A DNA stretch of 64,000 bases, taken from contig JBKQVT010000174.1 of NCBI GenBank assembly GCA_052139835.1, positions 3,545-67,544 of the forward strand. Direction: 5' to 3'. The position numbers and the translations under genes are program-made. This stretch comes from JBKQVT01 sp052139835. Its GTDB lineage: Bacteria > Planctomycetota > Planctomycetia > Pirellulales > Thermoguttaceae. The notes under the pieces are model-generated. The model was not told the DNA's origin and ran no database searches. It was given only the letters and a program-made list of their open reading frames with translations. Numbering within the stretch: the stretch's first letter is position 1; every line of letters starts with the position of its first letter. Below are positions 17,054-24,822 of the stretch, in pieces.

Positions 17054-18853
17054 CTAGATGGATTCTTGAGAAGGGGAAGAAGGGCGGCGGCCGAAGAAGT
17101 CCGCCCTGCGGAAGAACATCGCGCACGAACCCAGGCAAATCATCAGGCAGCCCAGGTATTTGGCGAACCTTCCGGGATCGTGGGCCACGGTCAGTACGGT
17201 GCCGCGGACGGTGTCGTCGTCGCCGGGCAGCGTGCCGGACTGGTAGAAGGTGAATTTGCCGTGGACCAAGGGTTGGTTCATGGAGATTTCCGCCTCGTCG
17301 CGGACTTCGTTGGCCCCTTCGAGAACCTGGACCGTGCTGGCGAAGGAAGCGTCGCCCATGCCGCCGGGATTCACGCCGCGCGTGAACTTGACCAACCGCA
17401 GCGCGAAACCCAAGGGAAGCGTGTCGTAGGTGAAGGAGAGGGCGAGATTGCCGGCCTTCGTGCGGATCACCTGCGGCGTTTGCTCTTCGCCGCCGCGCGG
17501 CAACCAGAGTTGCTCCGTCGTATTCCCGGCGGTGATCTCGACCTGGGCGGCGGCCTCCGGCCCTTCGCTTTCTCCGGCGGCGACTGCGAGCGGCGAGAAC
17601 GACGCATGCTGGCGGGCGTGGGGGAAGAACTTGACGATGGAGACGAACGATTTTGCCCAGGTGTCGATGCGGTCGCCCTCCTTGACCTCACCGCGCGGCT
17701 GGCACTTGCCGTCGCTGACGACGCGGCAATAGAGCTTGCCGTCGGGGGCCACCAGGAACTCGATGCCCGGTTCCGGCGCCACGGCAGGATGGCAGTACCA
17801 GAACTTGACCGGACAACTCTGGCCATGGATCCCCTCCAGATTCAGAAAGGGCATCCTGGCGAAGGCAATTTGCCGGATCGGCTCCTTCTTGCCGGGAAGA
17901 TGAACGCGCAGCTCCAGCAGCGGATTCAGCGGTTCGCTTCCCTGGGAAACGAAGCGGCCATCGGTGTTCGGCCGGGCGTTGGGAAGGTACGCGGCCAACT
18001 CCACCGACACCTTGCTACCCGGCAGGGAGATCGTCTTGCCCACGTTCTTGCTCACGGCAACGCGTTGGACGTGGCCGTCATAGTGCATGGAGAGCAGGCC
18101 GGCAGGGTCCCTGTCGGTGGGGGCGTGCAGGAAATCCTCGACGAGGGAATTCACCCCGGTCTTCTGGAATTCGAGTTTCACCGAGCCGGCAGCCGCCTGG
18201 CCGCCGAATTGGCCGGCCACCAACCAGGATTCCCCGGCCGCGGTTTCTTCCGGACCCGTGAAGGCGAACTTCACCGCCGGCGGCCCCTCCCCGGCCGGAT
18301 CGGCGATCCAATCTTCGTCCATGCGGGCATGGGCGAGGAAGCGGAGCACCTTGAGCCGCACGCCGCTGAGTTCCTTGAAAAGCAGGCTTTCGTCGCTGGA
18401 CCAATCGAGCGGACCCGGCTGAAAACGGAATGCCGCCGGCAGACGATCGCCCGGTTGTTGCTGCCCCATCCATTCCGCCCGGAAGAGGCTGTAATCGCGC
18501 AGCCTGATCTTGTCGCCTGTTTCCTTCTCTTCCAAGGCAAGCACGCCGTCAATTCCGCCGCAGCGGGTCTGCAGCGCGCCAGCCAGCAAGACCAGGAGAC
18601 CGGCATGGGTCACGACGAAGGGGATCTGGCTCTTCTTCCAGGGGAATCGCACCACCGCCGCGGCCAGAATATTCAGGGCCAACAAGCCCACCACGGCGAC
18701 AAACCATGGTTGGTCGTACACATACCACCGCGCGCAGTCCTGGCCCTTGGCGAACGTCGCCAAGGCAAGCACGACCGCCAGGAAAAGAAGCACCGCGACG
18801 GCCAGCTTCAGGGAGCCCAAGAGCCGAAGTGCGTGGCGTGCCGATTTGGGCAT
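17054..18853 (-). CDS. resB: ResB-like cytochrome c biogenesis protein
   Basis: A 599-residue partner of the CcsA-like protein. A membrane helix at about residues 12-35 (L-G-S-L-K-L-A-V-A-V-L-L-F), a second and third helix by residue 100, a large periplasmic domain, and a C-terminal helix (G-R-F-A-K-Y-L-G-C-L-M-I-C-L-G) match the ResB/Ccs1 layout. Together ResB and ResC move heme across the cytoplasmic membrane and attach it to CXXCH cysteines. No ResA or CcdA reductant is in the window. The gene lies between the giant VIT/VWA gene and the multiheme cytochromes, which suggests it matures them. A hemA remnant lies immediately upstream. Confidence 0.85.
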   Translation of the reverse strand: MPKSARHALRLLGSLKLAVAVLLFLAVVLALATFAKGQDCARWYVYDQPWFVAVVGLLALNILAAAVVRFPWKKSQIPFVVTHAGLLVLLAGALQTRCGGIDGVLALEEKETGDKIRLRDYSLFRAEWMGQQQPGDRLPAAFRFQPGPLDWSSDESLLFKELSGVRLKVLRFLAHARMDEDWIADPAGEGPPAVKFAFTGPEETAAGESWLVAGQFGGQAAAGSVKLEFQKTGVNSLVEDFLHAPTDRDPAGLLSMHYDGHVQRVAVSKNVGKTISLPGSKVSVELAAYLPNARPNTDGRFVSQGSEPLNPLLELRVHLPGKKEPIRQIAFARMPFLNLEGIHGQSCPVKFWYCHPAVAPEPGIEFLVAPDGKLYCRVVSDGKCQPRGEVKEGDRIDTWAKSFVSIVKFFPHARQHASFSPLAVAAGESEGPEAAAQVEITAGNTTEQLWLPRGGEEQTPQVIRTKAGNLALSFTYDTLPLGFALRLVKFTRGVNPGGMGDASFASTVQVLEGANEVRDEAEISMNQPLVHGKFTFYQSGTLPGDDDTVRGTVLTVAHDPGRFAKYLGCLMICLGSCAMFFRRADFFGRRPSSPSQESI

Positions 18854-18901
18854 GGTGAAAGGTCTTTCCGGACTGGTGAGGAAGGCGTCTGCCGATGGCC
18901 G

Positions 18902-19083
18902 GCGCGAAATCGCCCACCGCCACGTGGGATGCTGACCCGCCGCGGGTGGATGGTGGTCTCGTTGGCGATCCGTCGCGCAACCCGCACGACCGTCTGGAAC
19001 GCCGTCTGTGTGAGCGGGCCGGCGGCCTGCTGCTGCATGGCGAACTGGTACGCCTGTTTCCCCTGCGCGAGGATCTGCGGCTC
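18902..19083 (-). pseudogene. hemA (glutamyl-tRNA reductase) internal fragment
   Basis: Minus-strand translation from 19083 gives E-P-Q-I-L-A-Q-G-K-Q-A-Y-Q-F-A, then T-A-F-Q-T-V-V-R-V-A-R-R-I-A-N-E-T and R-R-V-S-I-P. After an apparent 2-nt loss it continues as V-A-V-G-D-F-A in another frame. This order is characteristic of the segment of glutamyl-tRNA reductase between the catalytic domain and the NADPH-binding domain. Both ends are missing and a stop precedes it, so it is a decayed remnant. hemA is often linked to ccsA/hemX-type genes, which fits its place just upstream of resB. Confidence 0.6.
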
Positions 19084-19470
19084 ACGGCATCATAGCGGGA
19101 GTTCTGGAGCGTGTAAACGGCAGTCCCCGCACGCGCAACCACGGCAGCGCGGCCGTATTTGTTAGGTCATCGGATTAGTGATATTTCCGTCTGGGTTGGT
19201 TTTGCCGTTTATGACAACCAGCGCAGCGAAGGCCGGTTCCGGAGAGGTTCGGTTGTAGGGGATAGTGACGAATTCCTCATTGTCGGGCCTGTATTTGAGC
19301 GAAGAAAGCGGCAAGGTTGCAGAGTCGGCAGGAATCGCAAAACTGCCACAGTGCCTAGGAGAGTTTAATCTGGTACGCAGTGCCTTTTCGGAACCCAAGC
19401 GATACAGTATCGCAGGAATAAGGATTACCGAGCGGCATCCGAGTGGCTGAAACTACAGGGAGGTAGGACA
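19084..19470. other. Gene-poor stretch before the 14-heme cytochrome
   Basis: It is visibly richer in A+T than its surroundings. A minus-strand 78-codon frame (19162-19398) is open but matches nothing I recognise and has no convincing ribosome site. The promoter for the plus-strand cytochrome-porin pair presumably lies here; no clear -35/-10 pair was found. Confidence 0.4.
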
Positions 19471-21009
19471 GTGCGCACTTCAACGCACCTTCAGGGGCAA
19501 TTGCGGGGCTCCCGCGGCGGACTGGTCTTGGTGGGACTGCTTTGCGTAGGGCTGGCGTCCTGCCAGTCCCCCCATCAAGCCACATCGTACACGGAGGCCC
19601 AACCCCCGCGACGCGGCGATCCCCACCTGGATCAGGGCTGGCCGAGGGCAAACAAGTGGGTCGTGCAAGTTTGCTACCAGGAAGTGCGGGCCGCGGTTCC
19701 GAAGCTGCAGGGTGCGGAGTACGTCAACGACGACGAACTGTGCGCCACCTGTCACGGGGCGTACGCCAAGTCGTTTGCCGCCCATAACGTGCATCGCCGC
19801 GACGGCTGCGAATCGTGTCATGGGCCCGCCAGCCGCCACCTGGAGACCCGCGGCAAGGAACCGGGACTGATCTTCAGCTTCAAGAGCGGGGACCCGGTGG
19901 TCCGCGCGGAGGCCTGCTTGCGATGTCACGAACAGACCCAGTGTACGGAAGGGGCGCGTTGGCGGACCTCCAAGCACGCCCACTGCGGGGTCACCTGCGT
20001 GGACTGCCACCGCGGCCATTTCGACGTGCCCTACGGCACGCCGGCGACCACCGAGCCCAGCGTGGCCGGCAATCGCAGCAACGGCCCTGCCCCCGTGGCG
20101 CTGACGGCTGTCCATTTCGGGGACAAGATCCTGGTGGCCGACAAGTCCCAACTGCCCTCGCTCCGCGGCACCTCGCACCACCTGGGGGCCTTCGCGCCGG
20201 GGGTCTGCTATCGCTGCCATGGCGACATGCAGGACTTGCAGCGGATCGCGGGTCCTCACCAGATCTGCGGTCCCAACGGTTTCAATTGCACCACCTGCCA
20301 CGATCCCCATGGACAGATCAAGGAATCGACGCGGCGGGACTTGTGCCTGGGCTGCCACAAGGGCGCGCCCACCATGGCCTGGCATTCGTCGATTCACGAG
20401 CTCAACGGCGTGGCCTGCACGGATTGCCACGATCCGCATCCCCGCAGCAACGTGCGGCAGTTCGTGAACATCAACCATTTCCAGGTGGACCGTCCCAAGC
20501 GTCTTCCCATGTCGGTGCAGCAACCGGAGGCGTGTTTCAAGTGCCATCCGAAGATCTATGCCCTCACGAACCTGCCGGCGCATCACCCCATCCAGGAAGG
20601 CAAGATGGTCTGCTCGGATTGTCACGATCCGCACGGGCAATTGACGCGGAATCTGCGGGCGGAGACGGTCAACCTCCTCTGCTACAAGTGCCACGCGGAG
20701 AAGCAGGGACCGTTCGCCTACCCGCATCCGCCGGTCACCGAGAACTGCCTGATCTGCCACGAGCCGCACGGCACGGTGGCCGCCAATTTACTGCGGCAGC
20801 CGCCCGTCTTCCTCTGCCTGAGGTGCCACTCCGGGCATCGCCGCCTTGCCAGCCCCTCGCATCCCGAAGGGGTGGTGCCGGCCAACATCGATACGAATAC
20901 GGCCCTCCGGCAACCCTTGTACACCAACTGCACGCAATGCCATACCCAGATCCACGGCAGCGACCTGCCGTCGCCGACGACACCGAGTGCCAGGACCATG
21001 TTCCGATAA
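19471..21009 (+). CDS. 14-heme c-type cytochrome lipoprotein (MtrA/DmsE-like)
   Basis: A 512-residue protein starting at a GTG with AGGGAGGT upstream. A lipobox (G-L-A-S-C, Cys about 31) follows the signal sequence. Fourteen CXXCH heme sites are visible (CATCH, CESCH, CLRCH, CVDCH, CYRCH, CTTCH, CLGCH, CTDCH, CFKCH, CSDCH, CYKCH, CLICH, CLRCH, CTQCH), many within D-P-H-G contexts typical of DmsE/MtrA decaheme cytochromes. In porin-cytochrome systems such proteins carry electrons through or to the outer-membrane barrel. The gene is followed after 61 bp by an MtrB/PioB-like porin, the expected partner. Compared with the ten hemes of MtrA it has four more, which would allow a longer wire. Direction of electron flow is not determined. 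Confidence 0.92.
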   Translation: MRTSTHLQGQLRGSRGGLVLVGLLCVGLASCQSPHQATSYTEAQPPRRGDPHLDQGWPRANKWVVQVCYQEVRAAVPKLQGAEYVNDDELCATCHGAYAKSFAAHNVHRRDGCESCHGPASRHLETRGKEPGLIFSFKSGDPVVRAEACLRCHEQTQCTEGARWRTSKHAHCGVTCVDCHRGHFDVPYGTPATTEPSVAGNRSNGPAPVALTAVHFGDKILVADKSQLPSLRGTSHHLGAFAPGVCYRCHGDMQDLQRIAGPHQICGPNGFNCTTCHDPHGQIKESTRRDLCLGCHKGAPTMAWHSSIHELNGVACTDCHDPHPRSNVRQFVNINHFQVDRPKRLPMSVQQPEACFKCHPKIYALTNLPAHHPIQEGKMVCSDCHDPHGQLTRNLRAETVNLLCYKCHAEKQGPFAYPHPPVTENCLICHEPHGTVAANLLRQPPVFLCLRCHSGHRRLASPSHPEGVVPANIDTNTALRQPLYTNCTQCHTQIHGSDLPSPTTPSARTMFR

Positions 21010-21070
21010 GGCTTCGATCTTTCCCAGTTTAAGAAACAGAACGCGAGCGCATCCCTAGGGGGGCCTAGCA

Positions 21071-23377
21071 GTGAGGTTCAATTACCTGCATATTCTCGCG
21101 GCGGCCATCATGGCGCTGCTGCCCGCCGGAGCGGCGCTGGCCGCAGATGCAACGCCGGCAGCCGCAGCGGCGACCGCGACAACACCAGCGATCGGGGCGA
21201 CAGCGGAGACCGCGACCACGCCGGCGCCAGCACCGGAGACCGCGGCCACACCGGCGATCGACGTAACACCGGAGGCCGCGGCCACGCCGGCGACCGCGTC
21301 CACGGCCACAGCCACACCAGCCACGGCCCCGGCACAGTGCAACTTTGTCGGCTGCGATCCGATCCACGAACTCATCCTCCGCGCCGGGGCCTGGGGAGTC
21401 AACGCCAGCGGATCGCCGCAGAAGGTGGGCGAGTACCAGAGTCTGAATTCCTCGCCTTTCTGGGACGCCGACGGCCTCTTCAGCGACGGGAGCAGGACCC
21501 TGGATATCACCGCCACCGGCACCGATGATGAGGACACGCAGGTCCACGCGCATTTCTACGCCGGTCCCGGCCTCACCGCCAACGTCGACTACCAGCGTTT
21601 TCCGCACCAGTTGGAGACCACGAAGACCTATCCGGGCTTTGTGACCCCCGCCGAGGCCTCCAGCGCGAATTACTACGCCTACACCAACATGAACCCCGGC
21701 CAGGACTATGCCATCAACGTCGAGGAGCTCAAGGCGAACTTCAAAGGCAATCTCACCGACGACGGCATGTTCAAGTGGCGGCTGGAGGTCTTCGGCATCG
21801 ACAAAGAAGGGGATCGCCAGGCCAACGCCCTGGCGCACGGTATAAACTGCGGCGCCCCCACTGCCCAGTGCCACGTGACCAGCCAGTCGCAGCACATCGA
21901 TTGGAACACCACGCAGCTCGAGCCGGCCATCGAGGCCCGCCTCGCCCCGGGGCTCACGGTGGAATACTCCCGCACCATGCGCACCTTCACGCAAGACGAC
22001 CAAATGATCACGAACCAGTACGCCAACTCCTCGAGCTTGGGCTTTCCCCTCAACGGCGGGGTCGCGGGCTACGCCGTCGTACCCGACAGCACCGAACAGA
22101 TCGACCGGCTCAAGGTCCATGCGCAACTCGGCGACGCCACGGACGCCTACGTCCTCAGTTACGTCGGCGATGACGACGATGAGCTGAATCTGACCAATCG
22201 CCATCTCGGCGGCGTCGACGCCCGCATCACCAATCATGCCATCGACGGCTGGAAGGTGACCGGCTACGGCAAGGTGTACAGCGAGAACACGCAGATTCAG
22301 ACGCAATCGCTCAACGCGCTCTATGGAACTACGCTGGCCAACTTCTACCAGGACCCCAATTCCGCCCTGGCCGGCCTGGCCATGCCCATCGACCGTGACG
22401 AGACGGCCACGGGCGTGGATGTGCGTTGGACCCCGTTCCCCGACGAGCACGGCACGGTGCGGAGCGGACTGGCCTTCATCGGCGGCTATGAGTACGCCCA
22501 GACCCGCAGGACCTATGACTACGACACCATCTTTATCTCGTCCACCGCCAGCGGCGGCGAGATCTTCCAGCAGCCGGACACGGACGTCAACACCTTCACG
22601 GCGGGGGTCGAAGAGAAGTGGTCCCCCTGTTTCAACTCGTACGTCCGCTGCAAGTTCATCGACACGGCCTACCCCCTCTACGGCATCTCGCCTGGTCGAT
22701 CACTCACCACACCCACGGAGCAGGAGTCGCTGGCCGCCGCCCTGGACAGCACGCTGCCGACGCGCGAGACCCGCATCGAGGTCGGCAGCACTTGGAGCCC
22801 GGGCTACGGCTTCATGCTCAACGGCACCTTCTATGTCGAGGACGCCTCGAACCACGGACCGTACGCTTATTTCGATTCCACCAGCTATCCCTTCATTATC
22901 AGCAGTTGGTATGCCGTCACGCCGGCCTGGACCATCAACGCCGGCTACGCCAATTTCGTCAATGCGATCAACCAGCAGGTGAGCCTGGGGCTGACGACCC
23001 CTCCTGCCCCGAATTCCGCCTACACCGCCCCCTGGCGCTATCTGGGCAGCGCCAACGTGTTCAACGTCGGCACGTCCTATGCGTGGAGCAAGCAATTGAA
23101 GTTCGTCGCCAACTTCGAGTATGTCCGCGGCCTGGACGCCATCACCAGCACGCCGACGCCGACGGCGATACCGACGGCAACATCCTACGCCGACCTGGGA
23201 GGCTTCTCCACGGTCTCGAACACCACCTGCCAGGTCTCGGCCGGAGTGGACTATCTGTGGCGGCCCCGCATCATGTACTATTTCCGCTACAACTACTATG
23301 ACTTCGGTGACCTGGCCACGGGGTTGACCAGCGGCAAGGTCAACATGTTCCTGGGCGGCATGTCGGCCTATTTTTAG
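21071..23377 (+). CDS. MtrB/PioB-family outer-membrane beta-barrel porin
   Basis: A 768-residue protein (GTG start) with a signal peptide, an Ala/Thr/Pro-rich low-complexity stretch (about residues 28-88), and then a barrel with alternating polar/aromatic strands ending in an aromatic C-terminus (G-G-M-S-A-Y-F), as expected for BamA-dependent insertion. Features of the decaheme-associated porin family include the early L-R-A-G-A-W-G-V-N strand, long Tyr/Asp-rich loops and a Y-Y-F-R-Y-N-Y-Y penultimate strand. It would sheathe the 14-heme cytochrome encoded just upstream and insulate it across the outer membrane. A C-x4-C pair (C-N-F-V-G-C) lies at the start of the barrel where MtrB has CXXC. 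Confidence 0.88.
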   Translation: MRFNYLHILAAAIMALLPAGAALAADATPAAAAATATTPAIGATAETATTPAPAPETAATPAIDVTPEAAATPATASTATATPATAPAQCNFVGCDPIHELILRAGAWGVNASGSPQKVGEYQSLNSSPFWDADGLFSDGSRTLDITATGTDDEDTQVHAHFYAGPGLTANVDYQRFPHQLETTKTYPGFVTPAEASSANYYAYTNMNPGQDYAINVEELKANFKGNLTDDGMFKWRLEVFGIDKEGDRQANALAHGINCGAPTAQCHVTSQSQHIDWNTTQLEPAIEARLAPGLTVEYSRTMRTFTQDDQMITNQYANSSSLGFPLNGGVAGYAVVPDSTEQIDRLKVHAQLGDATDAYVLSYVGDDDDELNLTNRHLGGVDARITNHAIDGWKVTGYGKVYSENTQIQTQSLNALYGTTLANFYQDPNSALAGLAMPIDRDETATGVDVRWTPFPDEHGTVRSGLAFIGGYEYAQTRRTYDYDTIFISSTASGGEIFQQPDTDVNTFTAGVEEKWSPCFNSYVRCKFIDTAYPLYGISPGRSLTTPTEQESLAAALDSTLPTRETRIEVGSTWSPGYGFMLNGTFYVEDASNHGPYAYFDSTSYPFIISSWYAVTPAWTINAGYANFVNAINQQVSLGLTTPPAPNSAYTAPWRYLGSANVFNVGTSYAWSKQLKFVANFEYVRGLDAITSTPTPTAIPTATSYADLGGFSTVSNTTCQVSAGVDYLWRPRIMYYFRYNYYDFGDLATGLTSGKVNMFLGGMSAYF

Positions 23378-23383
23378 ACGCTT

Positions 23384-24817
23384 TTAGCGCGCTGGCTGCA
23401 TCGGCGGCGGCAGCGTCACCTGCGGCTCGGCAACCTTCAACTCGCGGCAGAGGGCCGAGAGACGATCGATCAACGCCTGCGCAAGTTTTGTCGCATAGTG
23501 CATGTTGTGGACGTCATTGGCGGTCCGCAAGAAGTCCAGATCGTGCTGGAGGTTGCCCAACTCCACGGCAATGGCCGCGGACCGCTCCTCGGAGAGATGG
23601 GCCGACTTTAGCGCCGCGCGAATTCGCAGCACCGCGGACTCAAACTCCGGCAACGACGCCCGCAGTCGGACGTGATAGGCCTCGAACTGCTTCACCGTGG
23701 CGGCGTCGTGGCACAGGGAGCACATCGCGGTCGAACCTCTCCACAGCACCGTTCCCGTGGACGACACCTCTTTGACGCGATGGCAGGTCCGGCACTCGGC
23801 GCGGACCGCCATCATGCCGTTGAGTTGCGCGGAAACCGTCTTCCCGCCCTTGCCCTCGAGCATGTTGAGCTGCTCGCCGTGATGGTTGGGGTGACAGGAC
23901 TGGCAATCGGCGGCGGCGTGGGCAAGCTTGTGGCGATCCAGGGAGTGCTCGATGCGGAGGTGGCATTGCAGGCAGTCGATCTTGTGTTCCGTGACGTGCT
24001 TGGCGTGCATGAAGACGCTGTCGCTGATGCGGCCGAGGTCGCCCTTGCGATTGTGGCAGTTGAGGCAGCGCTCCGGCGGCACCTCGCCCTGGCCGCGGAT
24101 CACGTCGCCGTGGCAGTTGATGCAGTCGACGCCCTTGTCGTAGGCCAGGTCGTGGGTGAAGGTCACGCCGCCGCCGAGGTCGAATTTCTCGTCGGGGATC
24201 TGGTGGCAGTGGGTGCAGGAGCCCAGGCCCTCGTTGAAGGACTGGCCTTTGAAATGGCAGAGGAAACAGGTGGAAGTCGTCACCGTCATGTGCTCCCCCT
24301 GGACGATCTGACTGTGGCAACTGGTGCAACGCAATTGCTTGCCGCGACGCGTCTCCTTCAGATGGGGCGTGTGGTCGAAGGGGACGCCGTGAAAGTCCAC
24401 CCGGCCGGCCAGCAGCCGGGTCTCATGGCACCCCGACCGCAGGCAACTGGCATCGGGAATCTCCGCGGAGGGACGCGTCCCCGCGCTCTTGGTGACGTAC
24501 TTGGCCAATTGCACCAGCCCCAGCATCTTGCCGCGCACTTCGCCGCCGATCCCCGGCGGGAAGTGGCACTCGATGCAGGAGACATTCTTGTGGCTCGATT
24601 CCCGCCAGGAAGTGTAATAGGGCTCCATGATATGGCAACTGTTGCAGAATACCGGGCGTGACGTGTACCAGGCGGTGCCGCCGACCAGCACGAGCAGGAG
24701 CAGGAGGAACGCCCCCGCCAACATCGCGCCGTGCACGGCCAGCCAGCGCAGCTTCTTCCAGAGCCAGCGCCAGCGGGCAGGAAGCAACGGGAACATCTGC
24801 CGGAGTTTCTCCCGCAC
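23384..24817 (-). CDS. NapC/NirT-type membrane-anchored multiheme cytochrome c
   Basis: A 477-residue protein. The GTG at 24817 is chosen as start (GGGGGA upstream, 5 bp after the stop of the upstream gene). One N-terminal membrane helix (about residues 20-45) leads into the NapC/NirT signature (C-N-S-C-H-I-M-E-P-Y, C-I-E-C-H-F-P). There are eleven CXXCH sites and one CX4CH (C-L-R-S-G-C-H), far more than the four of NapC/NrfH; the extra domain is cytochrome c7/c3-like. The C-terminal 100 residues are helical and heme-free. Proteins of this type, such as the Geobacter ImcH, take electrons from the quinol pool. It is probably co-transcribed with the cytochrome-b fusion upstream. Confidence 0.9.
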   Translation of the reverse strand: MREKLRQMFPLLPARWRWLWKKLRWLAVHGAMLAGAFLLLLLVLVGGTAWYTSRPVFCNSCHIMEPYYTSWRESSHKNVSCIECHFPPGIGGEVRGKMLGLVQLAKYVTKSAGTRPSAEIPDASCLRSGCHETRLLAGRVDFHGVPFDHTPHLKETRRGKQLRCTSCHSQIVQGEHMTVTTSTCFLCHFKGQSFNEGLGSCTHCHQIPDEKFDLGGGVTFTHDLAYDKGVDCINCHGDVIRGQGEVPPERCLNCHNRKGDLGRISDSVFMHAKHVTEHKIDCLQCHLRIEHSLDRHKLAHAAADCQSCHPNHHGEQLNMLEGKGGKTVSAQLNGMMAVRAECRTCHRVKEVSSTGTVLWRGSTAMCSLCHDAATVKQFEAYHVRLRASLPEFESAVLRIRAALKSAHLSEERSAAIAVELGNLQHDLDFLRTANDVHNMHYATKLAQALIDRLSALCRELKVAEPQVTLPPPMQPAR

Positions 24818-24822
24818 GGTCG

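Noticed and set aside
15329..19165. A 1278-codon plus-strand frame opposite the ccsA/resB genes
   Set aside because: Shadow frame rich in His/Gln/Arg with no domain; the opposite strand encodes conserved cytochrome c assembly proteins.
19162..19398. 78-codon minus-strand frame as a gene
   Set aside because: No ribosome site, no family and no conserved neighbour; left as an unassigned frame in the spacer.
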